Shown here in pieces: positions 47,448 to 59,390 of a DNA stretch of 64,000 nt. The notes below the pieces were generated by a model, which was given only the letters and a program-made list of their open reading frames with translations, was not told the origin of the DNA and did not search any database. Position numbers and translations under genes: made by a program. This DNA comes from Ectocarpus siliculosus (lineage: Eukaryota; Sar; Phaeophyceae; Ectocarpales; Ectocarpaceae): NCBI GenBank assembly GCA_000310025.1, contig FN648435.1:91806-155805 (forward strand), read 5' to 3'. The stretch's first letter is position 1, and each line of letters begins with the position of its first letter.

Positions 47448-48658
47448 ATCGCGTCGACCTGCCTGCAGTGAGAGCGACGGCGGGGATGCAAGGGAGGAGA
47501 GAGGGGCACATCAACTGGGGGGGGAGGCGAGAAGGAAGCATACATCGCTTCGAATTAATTAGCCCTAATTTGCCAAGGGCGACATTTCCAGTACGGTAAT
47601 GTACCACTCACCGGTCGTGCACCAAGATGGTGTGGAAACGAAAGGCGGCCCCCTAACAGACCGGAGGAGTAGCCTCTTCAACGGGGGGGCAGTGTTCAAG
47701 AAACGCGGGCCACCAAAACCCCGTTTCATGGGTAGGGAGAAATAACGTTTCGGAAGGAGCTCTTGGCACGCCTGTTGTCGGCTTTTGCTTTCGCCGCTTG
47801 CTGTTGCCTCCTGCGCTGGCGTAATTCTCGCGCACTACGTTGAATCTACCGCAATCGTGCACAGAAGCGCGACCGGCACACGAAAATAAGCACAACCCCA
47901 TCCACCCTGTACCAGATACCCCCCCACCAGATGTCTAACGCTTGACGTCTTGAAATCCGCTGTCGGTCAGCATCAAACTCCTCTCGTCTACAAGTGTTGG
48001 TGAAAGGTGTATCAAACATTGGGTAGTGGCTCTCTCAGGGTGCCTTGATAAAACCAACCACGGTTTCCACGGGAAAGTCACTCACCAAGGGGGAGGGCAA
48101 GATACGGCCGTGGGGGGATCCCGACTGTCCTCGATCTGCTGGAGACTACCACGCTGCAGGAGCAGGAGGAGGGACCGTGATAGGACGGCTTGCTTGGTTG
48201 GGGTTGTGCCTGGGTTCGCTCATGCGATTGTGGGGCCACGAATGCCACCCCAACCAAAAGAAGCGAGAGCAAGGTATGGTTGTCTGACGGATGTGTCGTC
48301 GGATGAGTTGCCCTGGTAAAGTTCTCTCTCGCCTGGCTGTGGGGAAACGGCAGAGCAGACGCAGCTGCTCAGGGAACTGAGAGAAACACGCCTTCCCTCA
48401 TTTCTTGGGTCTGGTTGGACCGGCGACCCCCGCCCAATCAGTGCCAGGTACCTCGTTCGTTACATGGATACCGGGGGGAGGCCTGAAAATCGTTCGCGTC
48501 GGCCTACGCACCTCCGTGTCTCTCAAAAACCCGTGCCAAAGCAACAACGTCCCCCCAGGCTGGCGTCACCCTCTGGTAGGTTTTGATTTGACATTGACCA
48601 TACTGTTCAGCCTTGTGGTCGGAACATTGGTCGGAAAACACAAAAACGGGCTTTGACT
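47448..48658. other. Intergenic region, no gene recognised
   Basis: It contains the upstream region of the minus-strand acidic gene and short unsupported frames only (for example 48026-48319 +). Confidence 0.35.
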
Positions 48659-48667
48659 CGACACCAC

Positions 48668-49627
48668 GGGAGCCGGTAAACGATACCTGCCAGTCTCGTT
48701 TTTTATACGCGATCCCGGGGACAAAACATGCCCATCCCCGGGGTATCGTATAAAAAACGAGACCCCGGGGACAAAATGATCACATCCCCGGGGTCTCGTT
48801 TACTAAACGAGACCCCCGGGGACAGGACAGAACCATCCCCGGTGTTTCCACCCCCAGAATTATGGCTCTCCCGCACGCAGCTCGCAGCTGGGCGGGGCGC
48901 CGTGCACCAGACAACCACTTCGCTGTGTTTTAGGGCCTTTGAGACCTCAAGTAGGTGAAGAGCGTTTGGTAGATACAACCACTTCGCTGTGTTTTGAGAC
49001 CTCACGTAGGTAGGGAGCCTTTGGTGGATAGCAGTAGGACAGTGCCCGAGGGCAAGGCCGTGCTGCTTGCTGATCGGGAGTCCCGCTGCGGAAGATGTAG
49101 GTGCTGTACAAACAGCTTCAGCGGAGAAGAACATGTTGTTGCAGTTCGAACACACAGACAGCACACAGACAGAGCAAATTAGGACGGGATAGTTTCGTGA
49201 CTGCGCACGAACAAGCTTGACGCGTATGTGGAAGACCATGGGTGGTTGAAGCTTCCACGCGCTTCGCCTGGAGCGAATGGTAGATAGATAGAGTGTCCGG
49301 TGGGCGCGACTACATACAGCAGTACATCAGCCAAGATCCATTACAATAGTCTACATGTACCTTCCAATAACATTTTTTGGTCTATGGTCTACTACTACGT
49401 CGTTTGTTTGTATCCATATGTAACTATACTGCACATACTACGTCATGTCATGCACATGTATGTAGACTATACATACAACAACAAAGAGGTTTGCGTTCCT
49501 TCGTTGTAGATATGATCATTTTGTCCCCGGGGTATCGTATAAAAAACGAGACCCCGGGGATGGGCATGTTTTGTCCCCGGGGTCGCGTATAGAAAACGAG
49601 ACTGGCAGGTCTCGTTTACCGGCTCCC
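48668..49627. mobile_element. 960-bp Mutator-like MITE with CCCCGGGG subrepeats
   Basis: Terminal inverted repeats of about 120 bp start GGGAGCCGGTAAACGA at both ends (48668 onward; 49627 inward). The flanking 9-mers CGACACCAC (48659-48667) and CGACACGAC (49628-49636) match at eight of nine positions, the Mutator-type duplication length. The arms contain repeated CCCCGGGGTCTCGTTT/AAACGAGACCCCGGGG half-units, so each arm can also fold on itself. No transposase is encoded. The 0.7-kb centre shows a duplicated TTTGGTAGATA...CACTTCGCTGTGTTT segment (about 48910-49030) and TA-rich DNA. Confidence 0.7.
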
Positions 49628-50066
49628 CGACACGACTACATGTATGTATCGACGGTTGGTTTTCGAACCACCACACGCGACAGTGATCAATAGCGACTAC
49701 GTAGTAGATCGGGAGGGGTCTGCTCTGTGTTGAGATTAAGTTCATGCGCCACATCACCACCACACAATAAGCAAATTGGCAACGGCCGGTGGTGTATTTT
49801 GTAAATGAGAACATGCAATAGCAGCTAGCTGCGGTAGTCTACAACATGTCTGCACTACGTTATTTTTAGTCTTCACTACGTTACAATTTCTTACACAGCA
49901 CAGTACATGATCTACTACTGTGCCAACTGTGCCCTTTTTTCGTTTGAAAGGGTGTCCTCTTTGTTTGCCTTTCACATCAAATGCTCTCCACATAATCCTG
50001 GCTCGTGGGCGTGTTGTTGGTTGTCGATCGGTGTTATGGTGTATGTATGTATGTACTACTGTACCC

Positions 50067-50502
50067 CATGTTGTGTTCAATCGCTCTCTTTCCCATTTTC
50101 CCCCTGTTCATGGGTTTTCTCTTTCACTTTCCTGTTTTACCTTTGCTGCAGCTTGAGTTAAATGATGTTTCCTCCGCAGGAAGACTACACCGGCTTGGGG
50201 TTTTGGAAGTAAGTTTGTTTTCGGTGAGCTAAAAATACTAGGGTTAAGGATTGGCTCCCCGCCCCCCAATGGGGCTGGGGGCCAACATCCAGGACGGATG
50301 GTGGTGAGTGTCCGGGAGGAAGGAAAGAGGAAGAAGAAGGGTTGTCCGGATCCCTCTATGAGCTTGCTACGGGGAGAAGATTTCTAGGGGCGGGAAGAAG
50401 GGACGGTGTTGGGAGAGGCAAGGAAGTGGTGAAGAATTTCGGCACTCAACGAGCGCGCGGTCCCGTCGGGGGTGAAAGGGACATGTCAGTCCGTAGTCTT
50501 GT
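50067..50502 (+). repeat. Dispersed repeat R2, copy A
   Basis: Nearly identical to 63598-64000, beginning TTGTGTTCAATCGCTCTC, with TTCCTCCGCAGGAAGA, CCCCGCCCCCCAATGGGG and AGTCCGTAGTCTTGT in the same order. This copy has an extra ~30 bases (TTGTCCGGATCCCTCTATGA...) near 50341-50371, whose reverse complement recurs at 50813-50848. No coding capacity. Confidence 0.85.
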
Positions 50503-50530
50503 CTATCGGAATCGAAAAGGCGAAAAAACG

Positions 50531-51808
50531 AGGTATACATTAGACCCATGTTTATGGTCGCCAAATCTTTGCGAAAATGTTTATATTTTCAAACATTTGC
50601 GGACAAAGATTTTGTTTCACTGTTTATGGGAGAAAATCTTCGCCAAAATATTCTCAAACATTTTGAAATGGGGCAAAAGTCGCTCGTTTGACAAAATATT
50701 CTCAAACATTTTGAAATGGGGCAGGTCGCGAAAATGTTTCCCAAGAGCGGCGGGATTAGTAGACGACCGCCCCTTCCGTCCTAAACACCAACCACTGCGT
50801 AGCGCACACTCAACGTAGCAAGCTCATAGAGGGATCCGGACAACCCTAGAGTCACCGTGTCAATGTTTTGCCGGCTGATACATGGCGGGAGCTCGTCAAG
50901 CGTGCACAAAAAAACAAACAGACAGGGGTGGTTTGGAGGGCACGGAGCGTGGTTTGTGTCTCCAAACGGCAAAAAGTCGGCTGCTTGAGAGGAGAGGTGA
51001 GTACAAAACTATCCAGCTCTCGTCCTCTAGACCATCGATTCATGTTTTGTCTTCTTGGGTGTCTTCTCCATCAACGGCTCTCATCCGGGTGTGCGTGGTT
51101 CAGCAGTGGACTTACTCAACAGGCAGGGAGGCGCGTCGCTGTGAACTCGATGTGTTGAAAAAGTCTTTTTTGGGACGGAGGAACGACGACTCTATATTCA
51201 AGTGAAAAAAAAGACAGAAAAAAACGTTGTGTCCACAACTTTGCGCGCATAACGACGTGCCTCCCTGCCGGCTGAGCGCGGCCACCGCCAACCCACGCAC
51301 AACCGGATGAGAGCCGTTGATGGAGAAGACACCCAAGAAGACAAAACATGAATCGATGGTCTAGAGGACGAGAGCTGGATAGTTTTGTACTCACGTGTCC
51401 TCTCAAGCGGTCGACTTTTTGCCGTTGGGAAGCGCTGACGCACGTTTTGGTCTCTTTTTGACACCGAGAACATTTTTTCTCGCGCGCCCGGAGCGCTATC
51501 GCCACATATTGGCGGGCACAGCATCAGCTCAGTGCATCAAGGGTTGTGGGGAGCCCTTTGCGAGCTCGTTACATTCGGTTTCCATGACGCATTTGTGGTT
51601 TGTCTGTCACAAATCGTTTGGTAGCAGTAGACCACGATTCCCGCCGCACGTGCGATGCATTTCGAGAAACCACACGATAAAGATTTTTTTGCCCATAAAA
51701 ACGGTACTCAAATGTTCCTCTGGTAGATATTCGCGCGCAAATGTTTGATAACATTTGAAGATTTTTTTCAAAGATTTGGCGACCATAAACATGGGTCTTA
51801 TGTATATC
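50531..51808. mobile_element. Foldback element with ~600-bp inverted arms
   Basis: The sequence folds about a centre near 51200. The outer arms share CCATGTTTATGGTCGCCAAA (50547 onward; inverted at about 51773-51797). The inner arms (about 50970-51130 and 51250-51440) are nearly perfect complements over TCCTCTAGACCATCGATTCA and neighbouring segments. No transposase frame is seen. The structure fits a foldback/long-TIR transposon or an inverted duplication; no target duplication was identified, so the ends are approximate. Confidence 0.6.
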
Positions 51809-52129
51809 ACGATGGAGAAGGCCGACGAGGAAGGTACGAAGAGAGAGGGAATTGCACCCCACGTTCGAAGTTGGTGTGAAAACCGCCGCAAGGAAGGAGT
51901 GCAAAGGGAACAAAAAAAAAAAGAGACATCGACGTTTGCGTCGTGGAACGATTCTCTTTTCTTCCTGTTTCCTTTTATTTTTTTCTCTCTTTCTCTTTTT
52001 CTCTTTGTCGCTCTTTTTCTCTCTTTTTCTGGGTCAGATTGCCTTGTCTCTGCTTGCGTGTGAAGCACCAAGATTGAACCAAGGGGGCGTACCTCTTTCT
52101 CTCTGGCCCGTGATGATGCTGACTCCTAG

Positions 52130-52395
52130 TCTCAGTTGTTGCCTCGCATAGCGCGCAGCGGAGGACTTCAGAATATCTGTCGTTAATTTCTATTGACTTA
52201 CTTGCGGACCCCGGGGCCAGTTTGTTTGAGCGTATCTTTTTAGGGTAAGTTAGCCTGTGACCACGGGAATCGACCGCGTCAAGTGTTGGATCAGTGCCGA
52301 CATATGAAGGTACTGGATAGAGAGAGATCGGAACGGTTTTATTGGGAAGACGACAACAACAACAACAACAATGATGAAGGTACAGTAGACCCGTC
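52130..52395 (-). repeat. Dispersed repeat R1, copy B
   Basis: The second copy of the 26660-26960 repeat. On the minus strand it has the B-box-like GCGGTCGATTCCCGTG with a five-pair TpsiC-type stem allowing one G-T pair, which supports tRNA ancestry. It ends next to an (AAC)n microsatellite at 52354-52373. Confidence 0.5.
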
Positions 52396-52594
52396 CTGCG
52401 TCGTTCGGTGTAAATGCGAAAGATGGACTGCGTAAAGATCCAGCGGTCTTTTTCAGCAGTGGCAAAGAAATATGCAACCACACGTCGCAAAAAAAAAAAA
52501 AAGTTGAGCGGGATGCTGTAGTAGTAAATAGAACACCGCCTTCTCTGTTGTTGCAGGCAGGTTTGCTTCCACAACCCGGGAACCCAACCCACTC

Positions 52595-53185
52595 TTGTAT
52601 TTCGGTCTACAAGACTCCAATCGACGCAAGCACCGGTAGGAGAGTGCGTGGAAGATGCCGTGACAGCACAACTCCACTCTCCTACGACATCGATGTACAG
52701 TTGTACTGCTGTCGTTGTAGCACCATGTGGAAGATCTCCGAGGGGTCCTCCTGCGCGGTAACGACAACATGGCGAGAGCTAGCTCTACTTGTACCTGTCG
52801 TCGACACATGTCGCAGCCGCACGACACACGAACGGATAATTGCATCGCATGGTACTTTGGTTCGCCGTGGCAGGAAGTATCCCATCCAATTCGGTCGTTG
52901 CCGTAGTACGCGGACGGACGTCGTTCGGCGTCTATTCCATACTGCTGTACCAAAAACACAGAAGTAATCGAGGTGTGCATGCAATTTGTTTGCTCTGGTT
53001 CACATTTTTGCCTCCACACCCCGAGAATCCCACTGCTGTATCTCGACCTACAAGACTCCAATCAACAAACCAGCACTGGCAGAAGTGCGTGGAAGATGCT
53101 GTGACAGCACAACTAAGTCGACACTCGTACGACTTCTATGTACAGCAGTCGGCGTCTGGTCCATACTGCCGTAGAAATACAAAAA
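52595..53185 (+). repeat. Diverged direct duplication
   Basis: The segment from about 52600 (CTACAAGACTCCAATC, then GTGCGTGGAAGATG, then GTGACAGCACAACT, then TATGTACAG) recurs at about 53038-53150. No coding function was recognised. Confidence 0.5.
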
Positions 53186-53339
53186 TCGAGCCTATTTTTT
53201 TTCCATACTAATAACAAGAAATGTATCACGTCACGACGACCATCAGTCTAGACTTAACTACAATTATGTCGGAGGCCTGAAACGCAAGAGTTCAACCATC
53301 GTTGCACTCTAAAAGCAAGACGTTTTGTTTCGGTGCATC

Positions 53340-53665
53340 AGTTCGCGGTCGCCTTGAGACTTTTTTTTTCGCCGGCTGTTGCTCGCTGCAGCGGGCCAGT
53401 CTCTGGATCACAGCGCCCGCGAGCTCGAATCTCCAAAGGCGAGGAGAGTTACAGCACGGTGAATGCCCGCAACCACTTTTTCAGAGTCATTAAGCTAGAG
53501 GTTGCGTAGTAAATCGGTTATAAGTGTTTTTCAATGGGGTTTAAACATTTTTTTCGGCCGTCTTCGCCGACGTGGGCGTGCCACTCTCACGATCACAGCA
53601 CCCCTGTCGCGAGCTCTAGACTCCAAGGGCGAGCCGAGTTACAGCACCGTGAAGCATGGCTAAAT
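53340..53665 (+). repeat. Diverged direct duplication of ~110 bp
   Basis: Copies lie at about 53360-53465 and 53545-53655, sharing a T-run, a GCCGGC/GCCG segment, GATCACAGC, GCGAGCTC, CTCCAA.GGCGAG and GAGTTACAGCAC.GTGAA. Confidence 0.5.
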
Positions 53666-54489
53666 CTCCTGCATCAGGGCGCGCCTACGCAAGGGACTTC
53701 AAGGGACTGCTGTGATCTCTAAAGAATCACGCAGCTCATTGGACGAGATTTTGGAGAACGTCAACTCATAACTCATGACACATACTTCAAGTACAAGCAA
53801 CATGTAGTACCTACAATCGCGCAGACTTTTTTTTGCCGCATGGTCTCATCTGTAGATAGATATCGACAGACTGTCCGCACTATGTGGTATGCTTTGTACG
53901 TACAGTATTGCATGCATCCTGTCGCCTTCTCTAGCGTAAGCAACGCGAACTGGAGTATGTGCATCGTGTATTGTCACCGCGCGGATGGTTACGTACTACG
54001 TATATGCCACACACACCCTCCAAGATGCATATATTCTACATACAGCTAAAGCAAGGGAAGATTGGACAATAAATAAATGTAGATATATTGTTGACAATAA
54101 ATGAATGTAGATTTGTTGTTGTTGTTGTGGTACGCCACAACTTTAGACTTAACTTGCTTTGTTTTGAGCTTGAACATGCACGCAAATCTCACGGCATCAT
54201 CAATTGCTGCAAGTGCTGCAAGGTTGGAGGCATATGTCTTCTGTAATACTGTGAACACTGCTGTTGTTGTACTGCTGTTGTTGTATTGAAGGTGCAGCTG
54301 TAGACTGCGCTATATCGTATATATACAGTTAAAACAAGAGAGATAAACTTTTCGTGATACCACACCGTTTCATGGAATACTTGCTGGAAGTTAGTCAGAA
54401 GTTATAATATTTGCTGGAAGTTTAAGTTTGTCAGAAGTTAGTGAATGACAGAGTGCACTTTTCGTCGAATGTTCCGAATTTCCTCTCCA

Positions 54490-55189
54490 AGTTAGTGAGA
54501 ATTTAGTCTGTAAAGCGTGAAAACGTGCTCCAGCACCACCGGCCCCACCCGGTCACTCTCATTTTCGACATCCTCCCCTCTCATCCCCGCATCGACCGTC
54601 AGCTGCAGCACAACACGAACGCCCTCTCCCGTCGCTCCCCAGCAAAGCGTAAGTCCACCCAGTCAGCGAGTCGTAGTGGAGAGTCCCGCCGCCCTGTACA
54701 AAAGGGCGACCCGAACTGGCCTTGCCCCGGGCCCGACTGCGACGACGGCGGTCACCTTTAGCTCATTAACAAGCGCGACGGTAAAGGCAAGTTTGCCCCT
54801 TGCGACCGTAACAACAACCGCGACGAGGACACAGTTGTAGCGTATCCTGCACCATCCTCACCCCGTCGACAACGTACCCCAAGCCATGCCAGCTTTGCCT
54901 CGCTCCGGTGGGAGGTACTCCTTCGCTCGGGATCCCAACCGAACAGATCAACAGCCGCGGCTACAAAAAAAGCATTTTCTCTCTTTACTTATATCAAGTA
55001 AATATCCGCCTGATATGTGCCCGAATGTTGTTCAGGTGTTGCATGAAGCCCTGACATGAAACTGCATCGCAACCGCAACCGCTAAATCTCTCCACAACAA
55101 AGCCCTTTTGGCTTGCTGTTGTTGTCAGAGTGGAATAATACCCACGCGGTGTGGCGTCTTTACGCTGGTGCCAACTCTTCCGACGGGGC
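54490..55189 (+). other. Possible 5' flank of the Helitron remnant
   Basis: Short open frames (54517-54840 and 54525-54761) are Ser/Thr- or Arg-rich. One reads GDPNWPCPGPDCDDGG, a Cys-containing motif of unknown meaning. Either host or transposon origin is possible. Confidence 0.25.
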
Positions 55190-56540
55190 AAGAAGTTCAA
55201 GCACGTCACCTATGTATGCGGATTACGCGCAACACGCAGAACTAGCAAGATCTCGCAGACGAACACGTGCTGGAATCTTAACGGAACGTCGACGTCGCAA
55301 TGCAAACAATAACACACCACACGACTAAGACCCTGAACTCGATATGATACGTCAACATTTTAGCCAAATGAGGAATCGTGCACCAAGGTTACCGGCACCG
55401 AGTCTAGACAGCCATCATCGCGGTGATGCTAATAACCAAATACGCCTTCGAGTGCAAGACATTGACTCGCAATCGGCACGCCTTTCGAGCTAAAACACAC
55501 GGATTCGGATGATCCACAAAATATCACATGTTCTCACTGCAATGCTCAACTTTGGAAGAAAGAAAAAAGATTAAATCGTTGCCACAAAGGCAAGTCGTAT
55601 ATCAATCCTCTCAAATCTATCCCCACCATCTTATGGCGCTGTTTGAAACTACTAAATTCATTTCTGCTTCAAGAAGGTACAGCGGACTTTTCGGATTTAC
55701 TGCATTAGGCGCAGCAGGTGGTATTCAAAAAATGACATGGACTGAACCGCCAGCCCCTTCAATGCTCACCTTGCATGGACGTGCTTACCACCGCATATTC
55801 GACCTCCAACAACATTCATTATGCGAACTATTCCGTGTCGAACAACTCGAGGTTTTACATATACGATTCTGAATTCACCCAGAACATTCCATCCCTTAAA
55901 TTAGACGCAAACATCGCGACAACTTTACGAACGCATGTGCACAACAACATTCCGTGGGCACAACAATACCGATCTGCTGTACATAGCATTATTAATCAAC
56001 CAAACGCCCACCACGCTGAATCCGCGGACCCTGCGTACATTGAGTTCGCTGAAGTAAGCCGAACAAACGACGGACCCGTTGTAGGTGAAAACCTTTCAGC
56101 ACCGGAAATTGCAGCTTTAGTCTTCACATCAGGTCAGGAAAACAGCGGATCACGCTGTACTAACTTATCCACGTGACAGTCCTGACGACAAGCCCAGGTT
56201 CCTGCCCCTGTGGGGTGCAGCGTACAAAACTCTTCAGTTTCCGATGCTACTGCTCCACGGCTTCATTCTTACCGGCGCAATAAAAGAGAGGCGGCCGTAG
56301 CTTACATCTCTTTTTCGTTCGCACCGGGCGAAGACAAAAATTCACGAACACGCGACTCTTTTGGCTTCATGTTACACCGGGAACGGTACATTTCTCAAAT
56401 ACAACGCGAACATCTTCACACACCGTTCATTCGGTCACCCTGCGGCTTCATGCTCTTGGTATGCAGTGCACAGCCTTCACACCTTCCCTTTAAGCCTACT
56501 ACTGAGGACGAGGGCGCCTCTGCGCCCTAAGTCCGGAGCC
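55190..56540 (+). mobile_element. Helitron coding remnant (Helitron-like N-terminal region)
   Basis: Three plus-strand frames carry pieces in the right order for the N-terminal domain of a Helitron Rep/helicase. There is a basic RRRTRAGILTERRRRNANNN segment (about 55240-55320). Then LFGFTALGAAGG and LTLHGRAYHRIFDLQ (about 55680-55815) lead into NNSRFYIYDSEFTQN, then LRTHVHNNIPWAQQYRSAVH (about 55850-55985). A YxxLQFPMLLLHG segment (about 56225-56260), matching the family's LQYPLLFP, is followed by RDSFGFMLHRERYI (about 56350-56395). At least two frameshifts (near 55820 and 56150-56200) and early stops interrupt it. Neither the Rep HUH motif nor the helicase is seen, so this is a 5' fragment of a rolling-circle transposon. 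Confidence 0.7.
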
Positions 56541-57354
56541 CTTGTATATATAATAACATGATGCAAGATCAGCAGAGAGTCGACACACACATCCATCCAA
56601 CATCTGATCTGCATCATCGCAATACATATGGCGACACCTATTCCTGCACACCAACAAGCTAGAGGACATACGGGTGCACGGGTGCGGTTCACACAAACGT
56701 GCAATAGGTGCCTCGCACGCGCAACGGCGCCTGCACAACGACCTCTCAAACCAAATCCCAGCCAATAAATCCGCTGCAATTTGGAGAGGGCAATGCGATT
56801 CCGCGGTATTTGAAACCTCATTTTCCGGGCAAATAGCAGCACCATAAGGGTTTTTGGTATGCCCTGTCGGCCTCACTACAAACCCACATTCCGGGAACTG
56901 CAGACCTTCCATTAGAATTGATCCAAGGAAGGAACCAGACTGAAGAAGCGGCGAAGAGGCTCAAATCTGCACACTGTGGTCGGACTGGATCTCGTCACAC
57001 TTGGAGTCGTCTTGGATATGAACGAACGTGAATCGCTAATAATTTTCCGTTTGAGTGAGAAAATGTTTCTTTGTGCCGTGTTTGTAGTCCTTGGGTAGAT
57101 GTATCTCTCTCTCTTTCGTGAGCTTGAGCTCGTTCTCGAGGTAGTGCGACGAGATTCAGTGGAGCTAGTCCGACCACTGTGTGCAGGTTGGAACCACTTC
57201 GTTCGGTTCTTCAGTCTGATTCCTTCCTTATTATCCTTCCTTTCTCTCAGTCGCCGCTCGCTGTCGGTCAGTACAAAGCAACATTGAGCAAAGGGGATCG
57301 CTGACGCATCGCTTGCTGCTGCTACTACGACCATTGTACCGCTACCTGCCAAAT

Positions 57355-57440
57355 GTCGGAATGTCGGAATACCAGGAATCTGGGCAGGTGCTCGGGATAT
57401 TACTAAAATATATACCCGCCCAGATGGTGTCTTAGTCCAA
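57355..57440 (+). repeat. Repeat R3, copy A
   Basis: GGAATACCAGGAATCTGGGC with the following ~60 bases recurs at 58796-58880 with few changes. Confidence 0.65.
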
Positions 57441-58279
57441 GGAAAAGGGTGGGTCCAGCTACCATTAGGGTAGGTCTTAACGGAGAAATCAGATGTCCAA
57501 ATCACATTTCGATATCAGAATTAAAGAGTCGGATCTACCCAAATCCGGACAGAAATGGCCTGTCTGTGTGTCTTAACGTGAGATCTGCCAAAATGGAAAC
57601 GAATCTCTGCAGTCCACCGCGAACAACCCGACCGAGAGGTCCGCCGCTTGCCAACTGCCAGATTGCTGTTGTGACGTACTGTTATGACGTGGCCACACCA
57701 CATGGGAAGCTATCGCTCCCGACAAGCACACACCAAACGCGTACATGGCCTCTGTGAGAGTTCAACGTGCATGTGAGAGTTTGAATCGAGCCTCGTCCGG
57801 CGGAAAGCCACCAGTTCGTCTGTGCATTTGAAGTTCGACAACCCACGGGGGATTGCCCAACAGACCAACACATCCCACACGTCTTTTTTCGGCGCCAGTC
57901 ACGTGCAACAACAATGAGCAGTCACCCTCCCTTTGGGTTGGCTTTTTGTGCTCTCTCTCTCCTCTGTGCTCGGCGGTGGATGGAGTTCGTGTGGATGGGG
58001 TAGGTGGGCACGCGCCGTGCATGCGAGTAGACCGTGGTCCCGCGACTGTGGTTGCGGTTCACCCAAATCGGGATTCGATAAAATCATTTCACCTTTTTTC
58101 AAATCCCGATTTGGTTTTGGGTCGTCCTGTTTTAGTCTAAGTCCTAAAGATTCGACGGGTTCCATAACTTTTCAGCTAATCAACAAGAGAGTTATTTGGA
58201 TCTTCCGGTCTTATAATTAAATCTGAAAGTGATTTCGTGATCTGATTTCTTCGTTCAGACCTACCCTTCCTTACACTCG

Positions 58280-58490
58280 TAATATTGGACAAACTCGGGC
58301 AACCTGTGCGCTGTTGTTGTGTATTTGGTGAAGACGTGCCCGAAAGTTAAAAATAAGTTGGTGTTCATGCTGTGCATGGGCGCTGCCCATGTTTTCCATG
58401 CATCGGAATGATATTTTAGTGGATGGATGTGCCCTATCACGAGTGGTCTCCGCGAAGGAATTTTGCGTGTGGACCCACTTTTTTTGTCTT
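58280..58490 (+). repeat. Repeat R4, copy A
   Basis: Shares CTCGGGCAACCTG, GTGAAGACGTGCCC, CCATGTTTTCC.TGC.TCGG, AGTGGATGG and TCACGAG.GGTCTCCG with 59170-59390 in the same order. Confidence 0.6.
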
Positions 58491-58795
58491 TTCCTTATAC
58501 TTGTCTACAATATTCTTCCTGGTACTACAGTAGACAACAAACTATGTTCTTATGGAATTTGGACGCGTTTGGTTTCGACGAGAGATGAGCCAGGTGTGTT
58601 TATTGCGAATGACACCTGAAGAGTTGATCTCAATGATCGCAGCTGCGCTCTGTTGGCCTGGGAATTTCTACCTGATGCATTTGTGATTTCCAGATAAGAT
58701 GCAGACCTTCCACAAGAATTGGTCTTCTCCTTAAGCAAGAGGGAAGGCATGCACATCGGTTGCTGAAAGTATAAACCATGGTACCGCTCCAACTG

Positions 58796-58880
58796 CCTAA
58801 TGACGGAATACCAGGAATCTGGGCAGGTGCTCGGGATAATACCAAACGATATACCCGCCCAGACGGTGTCTTGTCTAAGG
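58796..58880 (+). repeat. Repeat R3, copy B
   Basis: The partner of 57355-57440, including TGGGCAGGTGCTCGGGAT and CCCGCCCAGA.GGTGTCTT. Confidence 0.65.
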
Positions 58881-58892
58881 GTCCAAGTTCCA

Positions 58893-59175
58893 TAACATGT
58901 ACCCACCGAAATTTACGAAAAAAAAAAACTTGTTAATGTACCCACCTTTGGCTGCTTTGTGACCCACTTTCGTCCGCCAGAATCTACCCATATATTTTTG
59001 TCCAATTTGTTCATTCGAAAATTTCTCCCGTGCAGTGGCGTGGAGGTCGATTTCGGATGAAAAAATCGGACAAACGTGGGTACATTTCGGAAAATATTGG
59101 GTCACAATGCAGACAAAGAAAGGTGGGTACATGCAAAAGGCGGTAGATTTCGGTGGGTATTCCCACCGAAATTTC
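58893..59175. mobile_element. Small foldback/MITE-like element
   Basis: The left arm (ATGTACCCACCGAAATTTACG, then TAATGTACCCACCTTTGG, then CTTTGTGACCCACTTT) is the imperfect complement of the right arm (about 59060-59175). It is inserted between the two R4 copies. No coding capacity, and no target duplication identified. Confidence 0.5.
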
Positions 59176-59390
59176 GGAGAAAATCGGGCAACCTGTTGAG
59201 GCCTTGTGCGCCGCGGCTGTGTGCAGGGTGAAGACGTGCCCGTAAGTAAAGGTATAGTTGATATCCATGCCGTGCATGGGCCCTGCCGATGTTTTCCGTG
59301 CCTCGGAATGAATGATATTTTGAGTGGATGGGCCTTGTCACGAGCGGTCTCCGTACAGCAAATTTTCGAGTACACCCGCTTTCGTCTGAA
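59170..59390 (+). repeat. Repeat R4, copy B
   Basis: The partner of 58280-58490. Confidence 0.6.
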
